Below, piece after piece: positions 1 through 4,106 of a stretch of DNA of 5,546 nt. Position 1 is the first letter of the stretch, and each line of letters starts with the position of its first letter. A program made the position numbers and the translations under genes. The stretch comes from Citricoccus sp. WCRC_4 (lineage in GTDB: Bacteria; Actinomycetota; Actinomycetes; Actinomycetales; Micrococcaceae). The stretch covers positions 1 through 5,546 of the forward strand of contig JAPFFX010000298.1 in assembly GCA_026645375.1 (NCBI GenBank), read 5' to 3'. The notes beneath the pieces are model-generated. The model made no database searches. It saw nothing but the letters and a program-made list of their open reading frames with translations, and was not told where the DNA came from.

Positions 1-30
1 CCGTCGCCGTCCAGCCCCGGCCCGGCCCGG

Positions 31-57
31 CCCCGGACACCCTCCGGTGCCGGGCCG
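31..57. terminator. GC-rich hairpin, possible terminator of an upstream gene
   Basis: CCGG (33-36) plus CACC (38-41) pairs with GGTG (46-49) plus CCGG (50-53), with one bulged A (37) and a CTCC loop. C32-G54 extends the stem. A competing longer-range pairing joins CGGCCCGG (23-30) to CCGGGCCG (50-57). No T-tract follows, as is common in high-GC actinobacteria. It may end a gene lying to the left of the window, but nothing in 1-160 reads as a convincing coding tail, so its role is inferred only. Confidence 0.3.
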
Positions 58-100
58 TCCTGTGTCCCGGGCCGTCCTGTGTCCCGGGCCGTCCTGTGTC
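50..100. repeat. Three perfect 17-bp tandem repeats
   Basis: The unit CCGGGCCGTCCTGTGTC occurs three times head to tail without mismatch (50-66, 67-83, 84-100). Degenerate relatives (TCCCGTGTCC, TCCCGCGTCC, TCCCGCGTCCCGTGCC) continue to about 153, suggesting an older, decayed array. A 17-bp unit would shift reading frame at each copy, which fits non-coding DNA. The first copy overlaps the right arm of the hairpin at 31-57, so the array may have grown by slippage from a terminator arm. Function unknown. Confidence 0.9.
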
Positions 101-186
101 CCCAATCCCGTGTCCGCAGTCCCGCGTCCTGCACCCAGCCTCCCGCGTCCCGTGCCTCCTCACTGATCGGAAGACGTTCCCCCGGA

Positions 187-236
187 CTTGACCCAGGTCA
201 AGGATTCCCCGGTCACTCCTCCGTACGTTGACGGTG
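187..236 (+). promoter_or_regulatory. Predicted promoter with a Crp/Fnr-type box for the HMA protein gene
   Basis: A dyad CTTGACC-CA-GGTCAAG spans 187-202. It contains TTGAC-N4-GTCAA, which has the arm spacing of Fnr-family boxes (TTGAT-N4-ATCAA). A -10-like TACGTT (TAnnnT) lies at 224-229, with no recognisable -35 at 17 bp upstream. If the first T of the -10 is at -12, transcription starts at G236 and the dyad centre (194.5) falls at exactly -41.5. That is the class II activator position in Crp/Fnr-controlled promoters, where the activator overlaps and compensates for a poor -35. The box and spacing are seen; the regulator family and activation are inferred. A MerR-, ArsR- or GntR-type dyad is an alternative. 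Confidence 0.45.
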
Positions 237-257
237 TCAGCAGCAGACACGAAGACC

Positions 258-264
258 GAAGGGA
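258..264 (+). promoter_or_regulatory. Ribosome binding site deciding the HMA protein start
   Basis: GAAGGGA lies 7 nt before the ATG at 272. It supports this start over an in-frame TTG at 188, which lies inside the dyad at 187-202. Confidence 0.7.
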
Positions 265-271
265 ATCACAG

Positions 272-505
272 ATGACCACCGCCATCACGGCCCACACCAT
301 CTTCCGCGCCGAGGGCTTCTCCTGCCCGTCCTGCGTGCACAAGATCGAGAAGCAGGTCGGCCGACTGAAGGGCGTGACGAACGTGGAGGTCCACTTCGCC
401 TCCGCCCGCATCGAGGTCGACCACGACGAGTCCCAGACCACCGTGGACGAGATCGTCGCCGCCATCGCCAGAGCCGGTTACACGGCCACCCCCTCGGCCT
501 TCTGA
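272..505 (+). CDS. Small soluble HMA-domain metal chaperone-like protein (77 aa)
   Basis: A single ferredoxin-like heavy-metal-associated domain fills the whole 77-aa protein, close to the usual 65-75 residues of CopZ/Atx1-type chaperones. The metal loop is GFSCPSC, with Cys18 and Cys21 as the expected thiolate ligands and His23 just after them. KIEKQVGRLKGV is the usual first helix, and the domain closes with ARAGY, like the GY of CopZ-type proteins. There is no signal peptide or membrane segment, so it should be cytosolic. Family knowledge suggests it carries a soft metal ion to, or senses it for, the P1B ATPase encoded 130 bp downstream, which lacks an HMA domain of its own. The ATG is chosen for its GAAGGGA site at 7-nt spacing. 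Copper is the default guess for such domains, but the unusual partner ATPase makes the metal uncertain. Predicted to be driven by the promoter at 187-236. Confidence 0.9.
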   Translation: MTTAITAHTIFRAEGFSCPSCVHKIEKQVGRLKGVTNVEVHFASARIEVDHDESQTTVDEIVAAIARAGYTATPSAF

Positions 506-517
506 GCCTCCCCCGCA

Positions 518-543
518 GCCCGTGACCGCCACCGGTCACGGGC
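518..543 (+). other. Strong intercistronic hairpin after the HMA gene
   Basis: CCCGTGACCG (519-528) pairs perfectly with CGGTCACGGG (533-542) around a CCAC loop. G518-C543 adds an eleventh pair. It starts 12 nt after the HMA stop codon and has no T-tract. It could be a partial (T-less) terminator, or an RNA-processing or stability element that makes the short upstream message more abundant than the ATPase message. It contains the GTG at 522, which argues against that codon being the ATPase start. Confidence 0.6.
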
Positions 544-618
544 AGCCGGCGGCCCATTCACCCCCCACCGCCCCAACCACTCCCACCGCCCGCACGCCCC
601 CCACCGCCCGCATTCTCC

Positions 619-625
619 AGAAAGG
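619..625 (+). promoter_or_regulatory. Ribosome binding site deciding the ATPase start
   Basis: AGAAAGG matches the 5' part of the extended Shine-Dalgarno sequence and lies 10 nt before the GTG at 636. The alternative GTG at 522 has no such site and would add a 38-residue Pro/Thr-rich stretch unlike any P-type ATPase N-terminus. Confidence 0.65.
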
Positions 626-635
626 TCGCACTGCC

Positions 636-2660
636 GTGAACAGGCTCCAGAAGTGGGTCCGCAGCAGCTGGTCCGTCCCCGTCGCCTCGGGCCTGCTGAT
701 CCTCCTCGCCCTCGGCATCGAACGCCTGGGCGGCGGCGCCTGGAACACGGTCATCGGGCCGCAGTGGTGGATCGACGCCGGCGCGCACGCCCACGGTTCC
801 GGACACGCCTTCACCCTCGCCAGCCTCCTCATGCTGGCCGCGGCCGTCGTCGCCGGTTACGGGATCGTGGTCAAGGCGGTCCGTGCGCTGATGGTCAAGG
901 TCGTCGGCATCGACCTGTTGGTGTCCATCGCGGCGATCGGCGCCACCCTCATCGGCAACTTCTGGGAGGCGGCCGCGGTCAGCTTCCTGTTCGCCATCGG
1001 CCACGCCCTCGAGTCAGCCACCCTGAACAGGACGCGCTCGGCGCTCACCGAACTGGTCGCGGTCGCGCCGGACACGGCGATCGTGATGCGGGACGGTGAG
1101 CAGGTGGAGGTCCCGGCCCACCAGGTGAGGATGGGCGAGTTCGTGCTGGTGAAGAACGGCGCGAAAGTGCCCGTGGACGGCCAGGTCGTGTCAGGCACCG
1201 GCGCGATCGACGAGGCCTCCATCACGGGCGAGTCCATCCCGGTGGAGAAGAGCGCGTCGGACCAGGTCTTCGCCGGCACGGTCTCCCGCGGGGGCTTCCT
1301 GCAGGTGCTCGCCACCGGCGTCGGGGCGGACACCACCCTGGCCCGGATCATCCACCGCGTGGAGGAGGCCCAGGACGCCAAGGCGAGGACCCAGGCCTTC
1401 ATCGACCGCTTCTCCACGTGGTACACCCCGGCGGTGATCGTGCTGGCCCTGGCCACCTGGCTCATCACCCAGGACGTGGTGCTGGCCCTGACCCTGCTGG
1501 TCATCGGCTGCCCCGGCGCCCTGGTGATCTCCATCCCGGTCGCCATCGTCGCCGGCATCGGCCGCGCCGCCCGCAACGGCATCCTCATCAAGGGCGGCGA
1601 GTACCTGGAGACCTCCGCGAGGATCTCGGCCGTGGCCGTGGACAAGACCGGCACCCTCACCGAGGGCAGGCCGAGGATGACGGACGTCGTCGTCCTGGAT
1701 CCCGCCCTCGACCGCACGGAGGTCCTGCGCTGGGCCGCGGCCGCCGAGGCCGGCTCGGAACACCCCCTCGCCCGGCCCATCCTGGACGCCGCCCAGGAGA
1801 CGGGGGTGGGCCCGGGGGGCGTCCCGGCCGGCGTCACCCCCGTGCCCGGCAAGGGCATCGTGTCCGACGTCGGCGGGCAGCGGGTGCTGATCGGCAACCC
1901 GCCACTGCTGGCCCAGTACGACGTGACGGACGACGTCGGCGCCGGCCCGGCCGCGCGCGAGCTCGCCGCCGCCGGCAAGACCCCGATGATCGTCGCCGTC
2001 GGCTCGACGGTCGTCGGCGTGATCGCCGTGGCCGACCAGATCCGGCCGGACGCCCCGGCGATGGTCGCCCGGCTGCACGACGCCGGCGTGCAGAAGGTGG
2101 TCATGCTCACCGGTGACACCCGCCTGGTGGCCGACTCCATCGGCGCGAGGACAGGGATCGACGAGATCCACGCCGCGCTGCTGCCGGAGGACAAGCTGGA
2201 CGTGGTGGCGCGGTTGCAGCGTGAGGGCCACACCGTGGCCATGGTGGGCGACGGCGTGAACGATGCCCCGGCCCTGGCCACGGCGGACATCGGGGTGGCC
2301 ATGGGCGCGGCGGGGTCGGCGGTGGCCGTGGAGACCGCGGACATCGCCCTGATGGGCGACAACCTGATGAAGCTCCCGGAGTCCATCAGCCTGGCCAAGC
2401 GCACCGTGAGCGTGATGAGGCAGAACATCGCGATCGCGCTGATCACCGTGGTGCTGCTGCTGGCCGGCGTCTTCGCCGGCGGGGTGACCATGTCGGCCGG
2501 CATGCTGGTCCACGAGGCCTCCGTGCTGGTGGTGATCCTCAACGCCATGCGCCTGATGCGCAACGACCGTGGCTCCACCGCGATGGCGAAGGAGCTGCGG
2601 TCCCCCTCCCGCCGCCGGGACGTCGAGGCCGCCGAGGGTTCCACGTCCGTGGGCGCCTGA
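636..2660 (+). CDS. P1B-type heavy-metal-translocating ATPase, CPG variant (674 aa)
   Basis: An integral-membrane pump that exports metal ions using ATP. About eight membrane segments are visible (near residues 12-28, 59-85, 86-107, 109-127, 263-282, 283-309, 597-617, 620-641). P-type ATPase motifs appear in order: TGES actuator (197-200), DKTGT with phosphorylated Asp336, SEHP with His376-Pro377 (the P1B nucleotide-domain mark), TGDT (from 492) and GDGVNDAPAL (538-547). There is no N-terminal HMA domain; the 77-aa protein upstream probably supplies that function. The sixth membrane helix carries CPG (Cys292-Pro-Gly) instead of the CPC of Cu and Zn/Cd pumps. Cys292 is the only cysteine in the protein. 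The last helix has HEASVLVVILNAMRL, closer to the HEGxT...LN signature of P1B-4 (SPC, Co/Fe) pumps than to the Cu or Zn signatures. The metal is therefore unassigned; Fe, Zn, Co and Cd are all possible. The GTG start is chosen for the AGAAAGG site. The C-terminus ends in a charged, disordered-looking tail. Confidence 0.93.
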   Translation: MNRLQKWVRSSWSVPVASGLLILLALGIERLGGGAWNTVIGPQWWIDAGAHAHGSGHAFTLASLLMLAAAVVAGYGIVVKAVRALMVKVVGIDLLVSIAAIGATLIGNFWEAAAVSFLFAIGHALESATLNRTRSALTELVAVAPDTAIVMRDGEQVEVPAHQVRMGEFVLVKNGAKVPVDGQVVSGTGAIDEASITGESIPVEKSASDQVFAGTVSRGGFLQVLATGVGADTTLARIIHRVEEAQDAKARTQAFIDRFSTWYTPAVIVLALATWLITQDVVLALTLLVIGCPGALVISIPVAIVAGIGRAARNGILIKGGEYLETSARISAVAVDKTGTLTEGRPRMTDVVVLDPALDRTEVLRWAAAAEAGSEHPLARPILDAAQETGVGPGGVPAGVTPVPGKGIVSDVGGQRVLIGNPPLLAQYDVTDDVGAGPAARELAAAGKTPMIVAVGSTVVGVIAVADQIRPDAPAMVARLHDAGVQKVVMLTGDTRLVADSIGARTGIDEIHAALLPEDKLDVVARLQREGHTVAMVGDGVNDAPALATADIGVAMGAAGSAVAVETADIALMGDNLMKLPESISLAKRTVSVMRQNIAIALITVVLLLAGVFAGGVTMSAGMLVHEASVLVVILNAMRLMRNDRGSTAMAKELRSPSRRRDVEAAEGSTSVGA

Positions 2661-2703
2661 GCGCCCGGCCCGCAGGACTGGATCGGGACGCACGAAACGG
2701 GGA

Positions 2704-2725
2704 GGGTGGGCTCGACGGCCCACCC
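2704..2725 (+). other. Hairpin between the ATPase and oxidoreductase genes
   Basis: GGGTGGGC (2704-2711) pairs perfectly with GCCCACCC (2718-2725) around a TCGACG loop. No T-tract follows. It lies in a 112-bp gap and could weaken or end ATPase transcription, or separate two transcription units. No convincing promoter was found between it and the next start at 2773, so partial read-through is the simplest model. Confidence 0.5.
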
Positions 2726-2758
2726 GCCACCCGGGCATGCCGCCCCGGACCAGGACAC

Positions 2759-2766
2759 AGGAGGAG
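2759..2766 (+). promoter_or_regulatory. Strong ribosome binding site deciding the oxidoreductase start
   Basis: AGGAGGAG precedes the ATG at 2773, with GGAGG 8 nt away. The open frame extends back to 2569, but that part overlaps the end of the ATPase gene in another frame and is Arg/Pro-rich. Confidence 0.85.
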
Positions 2767-2772
2767 AACCAG

Positions 2773-3678
2773 ATGTCGAAGGTGTTGGTCTTCAAGGACT
2801 TCGGGGGCCCGGAGAACCAGGAGCTCATCGACCGCGAGGTGCCCCAGCCGGCCCCCGGGCAGATCGTGATCCAGGTGAAGGCAGCCGGGGTGAATCCGGC
2901 GGACGCGAAGATGCGCCAGGGGCTCTTCGGCAGGAAGCGCACGCTGCCCTCGCCGATGGGCCTGGAGGCCTCCGGAGTCGTCATCGCGGTCGGTGAGGGC
3001 GTGGAGGACTTCGCCGTGGGGGACGAGGTCCTCGGCCAGCCGGCCAGGGGGGAGGGCACCTTCGCCGAGCACGCGGTGCTGAACGCGGCCAGGACCGTGG
3101 CCAAGCCGCCGGAGATCTCCTTCACCGAGGCGGCGACCATCCCCGTCGCCGGGACGGTCGCCTACGACATCACCCATCAGGTCGAGCTCGAGCCCGGCCA
3201 GAGCCTGCTCATCCTCGGGGCCGGCGGCGGCGTGGGCCTGATGGCGGCCCAGATCGGCGCCGTGCACCGGTTCCGGGTGATCGGGGTGGCCAGCGCCTCG
3301 AAGAGGGAACTGGTGGAGTCCACGGGCGCCACGTTCGTCGAGTCCGGCGACGGCGTGGCGGACCGGGTGCGCCAGATCGCCCCCGAGGGCGTGGACCTGG
3401 TCGTGGACCTGGTCGGCGGTCAGGCACTGCGGGACATCGCGCCCGTGGCGAAGGACCCGGGGCACGTCCTCACGACCGTCGACCCGGAGCTCGCCGAGGA
3501 GCTCGGCGGGTCCGGCGTGCGGCGCACCCAGGAGGCCCTGGAGAAGATCACCGGTGTCTTCCAGCACGGCCTCGTCGACCCGAACGTGGGCCGGCGCTTC
3601 AGCCTGGCCGAGGCCCAGGACGCCATGGCCGCCGTCGAGGGCGGGCACGCCGCGGGCAAGGTGGTCATCGAGCCGTGA
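2773..3678 (+). CDS. Zinc-independent MDR oxidoreductase, quinone oxidoreductase-like (301 aa)
   Basis: A cytosolic medium-chain dehydrogenase/reductase of the NADPH:quinone oxidoreductase type. The N-terminal GroES-like domain (about 1-115) contains AAGVNPADAKMRQG, GLEASGVV and VGDEV, the usual QOR landmarks. The Rossmann domain follows, with the dinucleotide loop GAGGGVGLMAAQIG (149-162). The tail, SLAEAQDAMAAVEGGHAAGKVV, is typical of the family. The Cys/His zinc ligands of alcohol dehydrogenases are absent, and the protein contains no cysteine at all. The length is at the short end of the usual 300-330 residues. Family members reduce quinones, enones or zeta-crystallin-type substrates with NADPH; the substrate here cannot be read from sequence. 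It lies 112 bp after the ATPase gene on the same strand, with a hairpin between, so co-transcription is possible but not shown. Quinone reduction would make sense next to metal or redox stress genes. Confidence 0.9.
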   Translation: MSKVLVFKDFGGPENQELIDREVPQPAPGQIVIQVKAAGVNPADAKMRQGLFGRKRTLPSPMGLEASGVVIAVGEGVEDFAVGDEVLGQPARGEGTFAEHAVLNAARTVAKPPEISFTEAATIPVAGTVAYDITHQVELEPGQSLLILGAGGGVGLMAAQIGAVHRFRVIGVASASKRELVESTGATFVESGDGVADRVRQIAPEGVDLVVDLVGGQALRDIAPVAKDPGHVLTTVDPELAEELGGSGVRRTQEALEKITGVFQHGLVDPNVGRRFSLAEAQDAMAAVEGGHAAGKVVIEP

Positions 3679-3679
3679 G

Positions 3680-3710
3680 CGGCGGCCCCCGCCGGATCGA
3701 ACGCTGGCGG
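3680..3710. terminator. Possible bidirectional terminator between convergent genes
   Basis: The 42-bp gap between the oxidoreductase stop and the stop of the minus-strand small gene holds two competing hairpins. One is CGGCGG (3680-3685) with CCGCCG (3689-3694). The other is CCGCCGG (3689-3695) with CTGGCGG (3704-3710), with one G-T pair and an 8-nt loop. There is no T-tract on either strand. The convergent position is the main argument for a terminator role. Confidence 0.4.
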
Positions 3711-3720
3711 ACGAGCGGGG

Positions 3721-3915
3721 TCAGCGGCCGAACAGCCTGCCCAGCCAGCCCGAGCCGGCGCCCGCGGAACCGCCCGCCCCTGCGCCCACGGAGGCCTTCT
3801 GGTCGCACGTGCACCGGTTGGACACCGGCACGTTCCTCATCACCTGGTCCACGTGGTTGCCGCAACCGGCCCACGTGGTCTTACCGCACTTCCTGCACGT
3901 CACTGCCTGGCACAC
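3721..3915 (-). CDS. Small Cys/His-rich protein, putative zinc-binding, function unknown (64 aa)
   Basis: A short gene with a GTG start (3913-3915) preceded 6 nt upstream by a near-perfect AAGGAGG site, so translation is well supported. Residues 1-38 are Cys-rich: Cys2, Cys7-x2-Cys10, Cys18, His21 and Cys35-x-Cys37, with the core TCRKCGKTTWAGCG. The CxxC...CxxH...CxC layout suggests a small zinc-ribbon-like or other metal-binding fold. Residues about 40-56 are a Gly/Ala/Ser linker, and the protein ends in WLGRLFGR, a short basic amphipathic tail. I believe similar small proteins with TWAGCG are widespread and uncharacterised in actinobacteria, but that is memory, not a search. It is divergent from the persulfide dioxygenase gene across a region with three CsoR/CstR-type operators, one touching its predicted -10. 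Co-regulation with sulfur stress is therefore plausible. A role in persulfide or metal binding is speculation. Confidence 0.82.
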   Translation of the reverse strand: MCQAVTCRKCGKTTWAGCGNHVDQVMRNVPVSNRCTCDQKASVGAGAGGSAGAGSGWLGRLFGR

Positions 3916-3921
3916 GATGCG

Positions 3922-3928
3922 CCTCCTT
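3922..3928 (-). promoter_or_regulatory. Near-consensus ribosome binding site of the small Cys-rich gene
   Basis: On the minus strand this reads AAGGAGG, followed by CGCATC and the GTG start. Its quality is the strongest single proof that the 64-aa frame is translated. Confidence 0.85.
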
Positions 3929-3983
3929 GTCCTGAGGTCCTAGGGTCAGAGGCGTACCGATCGACGATCTTCGGCCCCTGCGG

Positions 3984-4012
3984 AATATACCCCTGGGGGT
4001 ATTGGTTGAGAG
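3984..4012 (-). promoter_or_regulatory. Possible promoter of the small Cys-rich gene
   Basis: On the minus strand TATATT (3984-3989) is a good -10 match. A weak CTCTCA (4007-4012) sits at 17-bp spacing as a -35 candidate, matching three of six consensus bases. The spacer is almost entirely occupied by the operator at 3987-4002, so a bound repressor would block it. The predicted start near 3977 gives a leader of about 60 nt. Confidence 0.4.
3987..4002. promoter_or_regulatory. CsoR/CstR-type operator, site 1
   Basis: ATACCCCTGGGGGTAT has 7-bp perfect arms around a central TG. This is the classic G/C-tract dyad with ATA/TAT ends bound by CsoR-family repressors. It is the best dyad of the three copies and overlaps the minus-strand -10 candidate. 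Confidence 0.8.
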
Positions 4013-4023
4013 CATACATCACC

Positions 4024-4052
4024 TTGCGGGATACCCCCACAGGTATTACTCT
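4024..4052 (+). promoter_or_regulatory. Predicted promoter of the persulfide dioxygenase gene
   Basis: TTGCGG (4024-4029) and TACTCT (4047-4052) are separated by exactly 17 bp, and the 16-bp operator site 2 fills 4031-4046 of that spacer. Each hexamer matches consensus at three positions, including the TTG and TAnnnT cores. The predicted start near 4059 gives a leader of about 48 nt. Both the spacing and the operator placement support the call. Confidence 0.55.
4031..4046. promoter_or_regulatory. CsoR/CstR-type operator, site 2
   Basis: ATACCCCCACAGGTAT keeps the 5-bp outer arms ATACC and GGTAT but is degenerate in the centre. It sits between the predicted -35 and -10 of the dioxygenase gene, 44 bp centre to centre from site 1. 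Confidence 0.7.
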
Positions 4053-4066
4053 CGAATCAGCAACGG

Positions 4067-4082
4067 ATACCCGAGGGGGTAT
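4067..4082. promoter_or_regulatory. CsoR/CstR-type operator, site 3
   Basis: ATACCCGAGGGGGTAT has 6-bp arms, and flanking G4066 and C4083 extend them to GATACCC and GGGTATC. It lies in the predicted 5' leader, 36 bp centre to centre from site 2, where a bound repressor would act as a roadblock. Confidence 0.75.
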
Positions 4083-4094
4083 CTGGAACCCAAC

Positions 4095-4101
4095 GAAGGA
4101 G
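4095..4101 (+). promoter_or_regulatory. Ribosome binding site deciding the dioxygenase start
   Basis: GAAGGAG lies 5 nt before the ATG at 4107. The frame is open back to 4002, but that stretch runs through operators 2 and 3 and the promoter, so it is not translated. Confidence 0.88.
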
Positions 4102-4106
4102 ACCCC

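Noticed and set aside
234..250. Inverted repeat GTGTC-N7-GACAC at the predicted transcript start
   Set aside because: Only a 5-bp stem, which is expected by chance in such GC-rich DNA. No known operator or riboswitch resembles it.
188..271. Longer HMA protein starting at TTG 188
   Set aside because: The TTG is part of the 187-202 dyad and has no ribosome site. The extra residues do not look like an HMA domain.
522..635. N-terminal extension of the ATPase from a GTG at 522
   Set aside because: No ribosome site, the codon lies in the left arm of a strong hairpin, and the 38 residues are a Pro/Thr-rich product of imperfect DNA repeats. GTG 636 has AGAAAGG upstream.
636..2660. Calling the ATPase copA (copper exporter)
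   Set aside because: The CPC motif and the Cu-type last-helix signature are absent, and no CsoR/CueR-type operator precedes the gene pair. The metal is left open.
857..3140. Two long minus-strand open frames (857-2758 and 1191-3140)
   Set aside because: They are antisense shadows of the ATPase gene in high-GC DNA. Their composition is low-complexity Ala/Arg/Ser/Thr or His/Gly/Arg, with no recognisable domain.
3679..3720. A small plus-strand reading frame through the convergent gap into 3943
   Set aside because: It is antisense to the well-supported 64-aa gene and has no ribosome site or recognisable composition.
4002..4106. N-terminal extension of the dioxygenase
   Set aside because: It would be encoded by the operators and promoter. 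ATG 4107 has an ideal GAAGGAG site, and the family starts near this point.
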